Shown here piece by piece: positions 30,201 to 36,171 of a stretch of DNA of 46,587 nt; position 1 is the first letter of the stretch; every line of letters begins with the position of its first letter. The translations under genes and the position numbers were made by a program. The notes beneath the pieces are model-generated. The model saw only the letters and a program-made list of their open reading frames with translations. It searched no databases and was not told the origin of the DNA. The stretch is from Haloferax elongans ATCC BAA-1513. GTDB lineage: Archaea; Halobacteriota; Halobacteria; Halobacteriales; Haloferacaceae. Location: NCBI RefSeq assembly GCF_000336755.1, contig NZ_AOLK01000020.1, positions 1-46,587 of the forward strand, written 5' to 3'.

Positions 30201-30922
30201 TGAGCGTGCAGCCACCAACCAATGGATCCGTGAACGCGTGGGTACAGCAGGACGGCCAGGTCGTCGACGGCGACGAAAGTGCCGCCCGGCCGCATTTCCC
30301 GTACGGTGGGAGGCCAGCGATGAGTGACGATAACCCTGTGGCGTCAGACATTCAGCCAAAGTATAAGAACCACGTCCGCGAAAGAACGCGATATGCAACG
30401 CTGACGCTCATCGGCAGTGAGGTCCGGGGACATCCCCGGCGACCTCGCGGCCACCGGGGACGGTCCACCAGAAGGAAGTTGACACTTGCCTCTTCTCGTG
30501 GATTCGTCTTAACGTTTGCCCACTCGAAGAGTCGTGACTCTGTCACGTGCGACTCGACGGCGACGACGGTGACCTCGACGAGCGTCTCGACCAGCATCGG
30601 CACCCAACCAGCCACAACAACCACCACGATGCACGAGATCTCCACGATAGTTGACCAAGCCCGCCCTGAACCCCAGAGAGAATTTTTTTCTTCGCGACCT
30701 GCCCTCCGAGAGTACACCAGGGGGACAGCCAGAACACCAAACGGACGCTACACCCCATCCAAACCCACGAATAGCCAAGCAACCATGAGGGGACCGGTAG
30801 TTCCACAGGAACCGGCCCCCTCCCCTGCCTCACATCAGTGTGATGTGAGTGGTAGGTGTAGAGACGGCCGCCTCACATCAGACTGCTGTGACTGCATCCG
30901 TGGGGGTGAAATCAATGCGTGA
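30200..30922 (+). CDS. doubtful open frame over a regulatory region
   Basis: An open frame of 240 codons begins with coupled ATGA (MSVQPPTNGSVNAWVQQDG). The first 60 codons have the high-GC third positions of real genes here, but after about 30420 the product turns Arg-rich and then Thr/Ser-rich, atypical for a halophile, and the DNA fills with hairpins, a T-run and operator repeats. Probably only a short or broken coding part at the left, with regulatory DNA at the right. I do not assign a product. Confidence 0.22.
   Translation: MSVQPPTNGSVNAWVQQDGQVVDGDESAARPHFPYGGRPAMSDDNPVASDIQPKYKNHVRERTRYATLTLIGSEVRGHPRRPRGHRGRSTRRKLTLASSRGFVLTFAHSKSRDSVTCDSTATTVTSTSVSTSIGTQPATTTTTMHEISTIVDQARPEPQREFFSSRPALREYTRGTARTPNGRYTPSKPTNSQATMRGPVVPQEPAPSPASHQCDVSGRCRDGRLTSDCCDCIRGGEINA
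30423..30438. repeat. strong GC hairpin
   Basis: CCGGGGA-CA-TCCCCGG is a perfect 7-base-arm palindrome, with a further CCACCGGGGAC close behind. In an RNA it would fold tightly. It lies in the poorly coding part of the region between the HTH gene and the RHH gene and may be an end signal or leader structure. Confidence 0.45.
30678..30695. repeat. 18-base inverted repeat, left copy (T-run)
   Basis: GAGAATTTTTTTCTTCGC is the exact reverse complement of 31132-31149. The seven T's could end transcription on the plus strand, while the right copy lies within the RHH gene and could do the same for the minus strand. Similarity extends loosely about 10 bases on each side. Confidence 0.5.
30829..30880. 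promoter_or_regulatory. operator-like repeats before the RHH gene
   Basis: CTCACATCA-GTG-TGATGTGAG (30829-30849) is a perfect palindrome with 9-base arms. A third CTCACATCA stands at 30872-30880. All lie within 90 bases upstream of the ATG at 30915. The likely binder is the ribbon-helix-helix protein itself. Confidence 0.65.
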
Positions 30923-32069
30923 CCGTACTCTCCTCGACTGGCGAGTCCCCAAATCCGAGTGGGAACGGTTTGTCGAACACGTTGAAACCGAATTTGGCAG
31001 TACTGAGGGATATCTCGGCCGCGAGGCGGAAGCTGCGATGCGAGAGTATGCAGACACCGACGGCTACGCTGGCGTCGAGGAACGCGTCGACCGTCTCGTT
31101 CAGGCAGCTGGTCGTTCCTCTGGGGGGGACAGCGAAGAAAAAAATTCTCAGTTCAACGGGGAGCCAACGACTCGAGTCACAGTCCGTGTCGACCCTGACG
31201 TGAAAGACGAATTCCGGAAGGAAGCCAAGAAGAGCGACCAGTCGTACGGCGTCACGTTCGCCCGTGCAATCCAGACCTACCGCAACGGTGGCCGCGCCGC
31301 TCGTCTCGAGCGTCGTCTCGACCGCGTCATCGACGACGCCGAGAAGATGCTCGAACATGTGGCGAACGAGGGCGACGACGAGGTCTCGATGGGGAAACAC
31401 CAACGGTGTGTGATCACGATTGCGGCAGACCTGGGCGACGAGTTCGTCGACGACGAGCTGGAGCGCAAGATTCGGGATGTCGCGAACGTCCACTCCCGGA
31501 AGCAGATTCGCGAGTACCGCCGCGACGTCATCGAACACAAAGGCGTCGAACCTCACCCGAAGGTCCCGCATCTGTGGGTCCAACCCGAGGAGGCCGAACG
31601 GCTGTGCCCAGGCGTTCCGAAAGAGTGCCGCCGCCCGGTCGAACATCTCGACTCGGACGCTCGCGTGAAACGACTGAAACTCGCGGCTGGCCGTCGAGCT
31701 GCGGCTACCGACGCGGGGAAGGTCCGCGTCACTGCCACAGAGATTCGTGAACACGTCTTCGACAACGAAACGTCGACGAAGACGACGCGTGAGCTGATGC
31801 GCTCTGCCGCCCAGGTCACAGGCATCGGTTTTGACGGCTCGACGTCGCCCGCGGCGCTGCAGGTCAACCTCCGAGTCTTAGGGGAGACAGAGTTCGACCT
31901 GTTTGACGAGATCATCGACTACCGCGACAACACTGACAGCGGACTCCTGACGTCGTCGACGCCGACGACAATGGATGACTTCGTGAGAAAACCGAGCGAT
32001 GCAACATCCGGCGGCGCGACCGCAGCTTCCGACGGCGGCGAAGACGGCCCGTGGGGTGGGGACAAGTGA
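30915..32069 (+). CDS. ribbon-helix-helix-like DNA-binding protein
   Basis: 384 residues from ATG 30915 with GGGGGTGA upstream. Residues 1-70 (LLDWRVPKSEWERFVEHVET) form one helical domain. Residues about 84-120 (TTRVTVRVDPDVKDEFRKEA) read as a ribbon-helix-helix strand and helices. Residues about 160-300 form a further domain with CVITIAADLGDEFVDDELER. The tail is acidic. Related proteins occur on haloarchaeal plasmids and viruses. It may be a replication or partition accessory, or the regulator of the operator palindromes just upstream. Seven A's at 31138-31144 are a possible slippage site. Confidence 0.55.
   Translation: MRDRTLLDWRVPKSEWERFVEHVETEFGSTEGYLGREAEAAMREYADTDGYAGVEERVDRLVQAAGRSSGGDSEEKNSQFNGEPTTRVTVRVDPDVKDEFRKEAKKSDQSYGVTFARAIQTYRNGGRAARLERRLDRVIDDAEKMLEHVANEGDDEVSMGKHQRCVITIAADLGDEFVDDELERKIRDVANVHSRKQIREYRRDVIEHKGVEPHPKVPHLWVQPEEAERLCPGVPKECRRPVEHLDSDARVKRLKLAAGRRAAATDAGKVRVTATEIREHVFDNETSTKTTRELMRSAAQVTGIGFDGSTSPAALQVNLRVLGETEFDLFDEIIDYRDNTDSGLLTSSTPTTMDDFVRKPSDATSGGATAASDGGEDGPWGGDK
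31132..31149. repeat. 18-base inverted repeat, right copy (A-run)
   Basis: GCGAAGAAAAAAATTCTC is the reverse complement of 30678-30695 and falls within the linker between the first two domains of the RHH-like protein. Confidence 0.5.
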
Positions 32070-32338
32070 GGCACGTCTGTCCGCACTGCGGCGCTGACTC
32101 CGAACGCCACGAGGCTATTGAACGTCGTCGCGATGGATTCCATGAACGCACTGAACGCCATCACTGCAGGGAATGCGGCTACTCGTGGGATGGCGACCGA
32201 AAACTCTCCGAAGACGCCGACAATCCCCTGTGTCCGAACTGCGAGACGAACCTACTCGTTCATCAGGCCAAAGGCAACGGCAACGACTGGGCCTGTGAAG
32301 GCTGCAACACGAAATGGTCTCGAACGGAGGTCGCGTAA
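32066..32338 (+). CDS. double zinc-ribbon protein
   Basis: 90 residues from a GTG at 32066 overlapping the previous stop (GTGA). Two zinc ribbons: CPHC with CREC, then CPNC with CEGC, the style of transcription or repair accessory ribbons (YSWDG, TKWSR after each). Iteron array E (32135-32176) is embedded in the coding for DGFHERTERHHCREC, and that peptide resembles the array-coded tail of the kinase-like protein. Function is unknown. Confidence 0.65.
   Translation: MRHVCPHCGADSERHEAIERRRDGFHERTERHHCRECGYSWDGDRKLSEDADNPLCPNCETNLLVHQAKGNGNDWACEGCNTKWSRTEVA
32135..32176 (+). repeat. 9-bp iteron array E
   Basis: On the plus strand GAACGC (32144-32149), GAACGC (32153-32158), CACTGC (32162) and GAATGC (32171-32176) follow at 9-base spacing, preceded by an inverted GGATTC (32135-32140) as in arrays C and D. 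Two more GAACGY units stand at 32102 and 32120, 18 bases apart. Weaker than arrays A-D, and coding. Confidence 0.5.
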
Positions 32339-32626
32339 ATGCCATCGGAGTGGCAACCAGCAGGGAAGGGAGACCGTCCACAGTTCCCCAGAATCGAGGA
32401 AGACGAAGGCGAAGACCCGGCCAGGTTCCTCGCCGAGCCTCTCGAAGCGGACTACGGCGACGGCGCCAGTGGGATGCTCGCCCTCGCCCGCATCCGCGGT
32501 ATCGAGTCGCTCTCACTCCTCAACGCCTACCGGTTGGTCGAGCGAGAACTGCATGGGGGCGAACGAAAGACGATCAAGGAAGCGCTTGACGAGCGCGAGC
32601 AAGAGCTCTCGAACGAGGTTCAATGA
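32339..32626 (+). CDS. small hypothetical protein
   Basis: 95 residues starting directly after the previous stop. Acidic, with a disordered start and a helical C-terminal half (SLSLLNAYRLVERELHGGER, then EALDEREQELSNE). No family recognised. Followed after 4 bases by the next start, over iteron array F. Confidence 0.55.
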   Translation: MPSEWQPAGKGDRPQFPRIEEDEGEDPARFLAEPLEADYGDGASGMLALARIRGIESLSLLNAYRLVERELHGGERKTIKEALDEREQELSNEVQ

Positions 32627-32675
32627 ATTCATGCCTTCCATTACACAACAAGAACGCATTGAACGCATAGAAGAA
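32625..32675 (+). repeat. 9-bp iteron array F
   Basis: Units at 9-base spacing on the plus strand begin GAATTC (32625), CCTTCC, ACACAA, GAACGC (32652), GAACGC (32661), GAAGAA (32670). Two are perfect, the others degenerate. It overlaps the start of the next gene (MPSITQQERIERIEE), similar to array B over the parA start. Confidence 0.5.
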
Positions 32676-33128
32676 GACGACGGCGACCCAAACGACATCG
32701 TCTACCTGTCGAGTTACTACAACCAGCAGGCGGCCTACCACGAGGATCGCGACTGTTCGTGGTTCAACGTGGATGACGACAACGTCAAGGAGAAGACTCG
32801 AGCATGGGCACAGAACCGCCTCCGCTACCCGTGTGGTTTCTGCGTCCTTGACCGTTACCAGGAGGGCGCGTCGAACGTCCATCGCGACGTCGACGCTGTC
32901 GGAGTTCCCGACGCCATCGAGAGCTCCGAACCCGTGACAAAACTCGTCTGGCTGGCTCTCCTAATTAACGGCCCGATGTCGACCGTCGAACTCACGGAAG
33001 TGACATCGATGTCGCGGTCGGCTGTCAAACGCGGAATCGACACTCTCGCGGACGAGGAGCTGGTCGAGTCGCGGATCGACCCTCGCGATGCCCGTCGCAA
33101 ACGACACACTCCCCTTCCCATCCCCTAA
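32631..33128 (+). CDS. winged-helix regulator with N-terminal Cys/His site
   Basis: 165 residues from ATG 32631. Residues about 20-85 contain YYNQQAAYHEDRDCSWF and PCGFCVLDRY, a possible split zinc site like that of the 20124 gene. Residues about 100-160 form a MarR/TrmB-like winged helix (TKLVWLALLINGPMSTVELT, then MSRSAVKRGIDTLADEELVE). Likely a regulator, perhaps responding through its zinc domain. A noncoding leader region follows. Confidence 0.7.
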   Translation: MPSITQQERIERIEEDDGDPNDIVYLSSYYNQQAAYHEDRDCSWFNVDDDNVKEKTRAWAQNRLRYPCGFCVLDRYQEGASNVHRDVDAVGVPDAIESSEPVTKLVWLALLINGPMSTVELTEVTSMSRSAVKRGIDTLADEELVESRIDPRDARRKRHTPLPIP

Positions 33129-33179
33129 TTATGCGTCATTCTACAGGGTATCTATCCCCGTTAAGTGCGTGGGCGAAGG

Positions 33180-33185
33180 TTTAAA
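33180..33185 (+). promoter_or_regulatory. TATA box before the 33276 gene
   Basis: TTTAAA in GTTTAAATGG, about 95 bases before the ATG. Transcription would start near 33206, close to the shared element. Confidence 0.5.
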
Positions 33186-33192
33186 TGGTAAG

Positions 33193-33234
33193 TAAGGGCA
33201 CCCGGCCGACCGAGGCGTCTTGCGGGGGACGCCG
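33193..33234 (+). promoter_or_regulatory. leader element shared with 26372, plus hairpin
   Basis: TAAGGGCACCCGGCC (33193-33207) is identical to 26372-26386. GGCGTC (33214-33219) can pair with GACGCC (33228-33233) around TTGCGGGG. Both copies stand in front of rightward operons, and both leaders end in a TGAAANCCATGAG start. A shared regulator or RNA element is likely. Confidence 0.5.
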
Positions 33235-33275
33235 ATGACGGAGTCCGTGCTAGCCCTGCCTGTATCCTGAAACCC

Positions 33276-33848
33276 ATGAGAGGCACCTGTAAGTTCGACC
33301 CGAGCAGCGGCGCTGCTCTCGGGGAGACCCAGTACCTACCAGACGGGACGACCGGCCGCGAGGTCGTTTCGGACCCGTGGGGCGTCCACTGGACGGCAGC
33401 GCGTGAGGGCGCGCTTACCCACGGCGAGCATCGTTCATCGACGACGGCACTCACCAGCTACTTCCGACGCGTCCAGCGTGAGGTGCGCGGCGGCGACGAA
33501 GACGCCAGTCTCACACGAGCTGCGTCGCTCGCCATCCGTCGCGTCAAGGCGGCCGCCACCGACGAACTCGATACGTTCGTCTGGCTCGCCGTCGCCGAGC
33601 GCCTCGCCGAGAAGGGCCACTGGACGGCGTGGATGCTCAACCACTACGTCCCGCGCTGTCCGCACTGCCACTCGGAAGCGAAGTTCCGAGCCGGCGTCCA
33701 GATGCACGAAGCAGTATGCGCATCATCGCCCGACCGCCACGGCGCCGTCGACGCTGCAATCGAGGCACGCGTCCGGTCACTCCTCGAAACTGCGTTCGAC
33801 GACGTTGCTTTCGACGAGGACGACCCGTCGGATCTCGCGCTGTTCTAA
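33276..33848 (+). CDS. zinc-finger hypothetical protein
   Basis: 190 residues. The first 50 are a beta-rich start (KFDPSSGAALGETQYLPDG). The middle is helical (LTRAASLAIRRVKAAATDEL, DTFVWLAVAERLAEKGHWT). A C2H2/C2HC-type knuckle is at residues about 127-150 (CPHCHSEAKFRAGVQMHEAV then C). The layout suggests nucleic-acid binding. It leads the operon just before the late promoter. Function is unknown. Confidence 0.6.
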   Translation: MRGTCKFDPSSGAALGETQYLPDGTTGREVVSDPWGVHWTAAREGALTHGEHRSSTTALTSYFRRVQREVRGGDEDASLTRAASLAIRRVKAAATDELDTFVWLAVAERLAEKGHWTAWMLNHYVPRCPHCHSEAKFRAGVQMHEAVCASSPDRHGAVDAAIEARVRSLLETAFDDVAFDEDDPSDLALF

Positions 33849-33861
33849 GCCCATCTCACCC

Positions 33862-34224
33862 ATGGCTGTCCAGAACCCACCTGCCGAGTTCTCGGCGTAC
33901 TCAGCATCGATCCACGTCATCCAGCACGCTAAGGGGCTGTCCAAAGGCCCCAACCGACACATCTCGGGGGACATCATCCGCGAATGCATCGAGGACGGGA
34001 CGCCGCGAAAGGTCAACCGCCACACCTGGCGCTTCGAGACGGACATCGACGGCGTCGAGTTCGCCACAGTCGTCGCGACCGACGAGCACGAGATCGTGAC
34101 CGCACACCCTGTTTCCGTCGACCACGACGTTGCATCGGACACGGGACGGTGGACGCCGGACGACCTCGCCGACATCGAGGCGGCCATCCGCTACCACGAG
34201 CGCAAAGAGCCCTACGACCCATGA
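33862..34224 (+). CDS. small hypothetical protein
   Basis: 120 residues from ATG 33862. SIHVIQHAKGLSKGPNRHIS and VNRHTWRFETDIDGVEFATV form an alpha/beta fold reminiscent of small RelE/BrnT-like or DUF4258-like proteins, which often bind RNA; the match is only by eye. Acidic C-terminus. Overlaps the next gene by ATGA. Confidence 0.5.
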   Translation: MAVQNPPAEFSAYSASIHVIQHAKGLSKGPNRHISGDIIRECIEDGTPRKVNRHTWRFETDIDGVEFATVVATDEHEIVTAHPVSVDHDVASDTGRWTPDDLADIEAAIRYHERKEPYDP

Positions 34225-34355
34225 TGCTGTGTGCCTCGCGCGTCTCCCCAGCGTGTGAGCGCCGACTCCCACTCGACGACGTCGCCTGGCGCGAGCCCGA
34301 CGGCGCGTGCATCTGTGCCGAGTGTGCCGACGTCCTCGACCTCCCGAACCCATGA
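34221..34355 (+). CDS. 44-residue zinc-binding protein
   Basis: ATGA overlaps at both ends fix the frame. C4, C12 and the ACICAEC motif near residue 31 give four to five cysteines for a small zinc site. Function is unknown. Confidence 0.55.
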   Translation: MMLCASRVSPACERRLPLDDVAWREPDGACICAECADVLDLPNP

Positions 34356-34591
34356 GCCGGACAACCTTCACTGTCGACGAGGACCTCGGCGACCGAATTC
34401 GTGAGTACAAGCGCTCAGGCGAGACGACAGACGAGTTCTTCGAGCGCATCGAGGCACTCCTATCAGACGGCGAATTCAATCCGAATTCAGACGTTCCGGA
34501 CGACGTCCTCACCGTCGACCACATCCCTGACATCGCGAACGCCGTTTCGAGGCAGACCACTCGCGACATCAAAGAGACCCTCCGCCGATGA
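34352..34591 (+). CDS. VapB-like antitoxin-type or RHH-like protein
   Basis: 79 residues: TTFTVDEDLGDRIREYKRSG, then ETTDEFFERIEALL. A short strand followed by two helices is the pattern of haloarchaeal VapB-like and other ribbon-helix-helix proteins. No PIN-domain toxin lies beside it, so it may be a regulator and not part of a toxin-antitoxin pair. Coupled to both neighbours by ATGA. Confidence 0.55.
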   Translation: MSRTTFTVDEDLGDRIREYKRSGETTDEFFERIEALLSDGEFNPNSDVPDDVLTVDHIPDIANAVSRQTTRDIKETLRR

Positions 34592-34728
34592 GCTTCGTCT
34601 GTAGTGCCCAGACCGACGCCGACTGTGTCGGCGAGGGTCTGTTTAACGCCGCTTACGAGGACGACGCCGGCGAGCCGGTGTGCGTGATGTGCGCTGTCTC
34701 GCTTGGTCTCACTGACCGCGACATCTAG
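34588..34728 (+). CDS. 46-residue cysteine-rich protein
   Basis: ATGA overlap with the previous gene. C5, C13 and CVMC near residue 32 make a probable zinc knuckle. Similar in layout to the 34221 gene (C-x7-C ... CxxC), so the two may be distant duplicates around the RHH-like gene. It is the last early gene before the late promoter. Confidence 0.55.
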   Translation: MSFVCSAQTDADCVGEGLFNAAYEDDAGEPVCVMCAVSLGLTDRDI

Positions 34729-34788
34729 CTGAACCTGATACATCCACGCCGACAGTATCGACGTTGACGCCTGCCCTGTCTGACCCCG

Positions 34789-34800
34789 TTTAAATTATAA
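34789..34800 (+). promoter_or_regulatory. late promoter TATA region before the terminase genes
   Basis: TTTAAATTATAA is the strongest AT-rich box in this part of the genome and lies 35-46 bases before the first packaging gene. The spacer 34729-34788 has no gene. It probably drives the whole head and tail operon. Confidence 0.6.
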
Positions 34801-34834
34801 GTACCATCTGGACGCCACAGGACGAATTCAATCC

Positions 34835-35542
34835 ATGTCTACTCGCGAACGCAGAGTCACCCTCGCTCTCAAGTGGCACCATCTCGACAATCTCTCAGCG
34901 AGAGAGATTCGGGACCGCTTCGAGGAGGAGGGTATCGGCGACTACACTCGGTCGACAATCCGGAACTACCTCAACGAGAAGCCAAAAGACGAGGTTCTCA
35001 AGCAAATCGAGAAAAAGCACGCCGACGTCCGGCTGCAATCTGCCGAGCGCTACGAGGAGCTCTACCAGGAGGCCCGTCGTGACCTCGAAACACTTGCTGT
35101 CGGCGACGACCCTGTCATTGCGATGGTTCCAAAGATGGAGTTGCACCAAGGCGATGAAGACAAACGCGTCTCAAACTGGACGTTTCTTGCCGAAGACGAT
35201 CCACGCCGACCCGAGTGGGCAACCGAGCACGACCGACCGATTGCGTTCGTTGACGGTGTCAAACACATCCAGTCTGGCGACGAGTATCCAGCGGGTGCTG
35301 ATCGTGGTGGGCCACCGGAGTACCGGGAAGCGGTCGTCGGCCTCCGCCGCGACCAACCAGACCTACAGAAACGACAGTTTGCCCGGCGCGAGATGGCTGG
35401 GTATCAAGACCAGAAGGTCGAGGTTCTCGGCGGCCCGGACGAACTCAACGTCAACGTCGACGGCGAAGTCGACCACAACCACGGCGTCGACGAGGCCACC
35501 CAGGAGATCATCGAAGACCTCGCGGACGACCTCAAAGCGTAG
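34835..35542 (+). CDS. small terminase subunit, putative
   Basis: 235 residues. The N-terminal 50 residues carry a helix-turn-helix (HLDNLSAREIRDRFEEEG, then YTRSTIRNYLNEKP). A helical middle (QIEKKHADVRLQSAERYEEL) would serve oligomerisation, and the C-terminus is acidic (EATQEIIEDLADDLKA), where small terminases contact the large subunit. It is the first gene after the late promoter and two genes before the large terminase. The role is inferred from position and DNA-binding domain. Confidence 0.6.
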   Translation: MSTRERRVTLALKWHHLDNLSAREIRDRFEEEGIGDYTRSTIRNYLNEKPKDEVLKQIEKKHADVRLQSAERYEELYQEARRDLETLAVGDDPVIAMVPKMELHQGDEDKRVSNWTFLAEDDPRRPEWATEHDRPIAFVDGVKHIQSGDEYPAGADRGGPPEYREAVVGLRRDQPDLQKRQFARREMAGYQDQKVEVLGGPDELNVNVDGEVDHNHGVDEATQEIIEDLADDLKA

Positions 35543-35550
35543 ATCAACCG

Positions 35551-36171
35551 ATGACCCCTCTCGCCTTCCACATCGCTGCTCGTTTCGTAAGGGACAGCGC
35601 AAGCGCCGGCACTACCGCCGACCAGAAGGCGCGGTTCGGTCGGTATGTGAACGAGCAACCGGCGTTCGCTCGCTCGCAGTATATGCCCGACTTGGTCCGG
35701 GACAATATCGTCGACGTCGTCCGCCTCGAGTTCGCACTCACTCCACCCGAGACACCTACTGAACACGACCCCATCCGAAAGCACGCTTACCAAGAGTTCT
35801 GGCTCGACGCTCTCGGGAGTGAGCCGTGGGACATCTACTCCATCTCCGAGGACATGGCCGACCGGTTCGACCTCAACCCTGGCTGGGCGTTCAAAACCGC
35901 ACGGCAGCACCTCAACCAACTCGTTCTCCAAGCACGGATGCGGGGCTACCGCCAACAGCGGCTAGCAGGACGTCGCTTCCGATGGGGTGGCCCCGACCCC
36001 GACCACCCAGCGTGCGCGTGGATTCGTGACCAGATCCCCGATGAGGGCTTGCCGTATCACGAAGTGGTCGATCTGATGCAGGAGGCAAAGCGTCGCTTCG
36101 TCGAGGACCCACCGGCGTCGACGCACGTCGTCCATGACTGGTGCCGGCACGAACTTCGGGAGGTGCAGTAG
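35551..36171 (+). CDS. hypothetical protein between terminase genes
   Basis: 206 residues, ending immediately before the large terminase ATG. Helical with several aromatic residues; the segment RQQRLAGRRFRWGGPDPDHP followed by CAWIRDQIP resembles the end of head morphogenesis (MuF-like) domains, but the fit is weak. It could be a packaging accessory or a minor head protein. No catalytic motif is certain. Confidence 0.5.
   Translation: MTPLAFHIAARFVRDSASAGTTADQKARFGRYVNEQPAFARSQYMPDLVRDNIVDVVRLEFALTPPETPTEHDPIRKHAYQEFWLDALGSEPWDIYSISEDMADRFDLNPGWAFKTARQHLNQLVLQARMRGYRQQRLAGRRFRWGGPDPDHPACAWIRDQIPDEGLPYHEVVDLMQEAKRRFVEDPPASTHVVHDWCRHELREVQ

Noticed and set aside
30352-30717. Minus-strand frame of 121 codons with a hydrophobic stretch
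   Set aside because: No promoter, ribosome site or coupling, and basic composition unlike the other genes; more likely part of a regulatory region.
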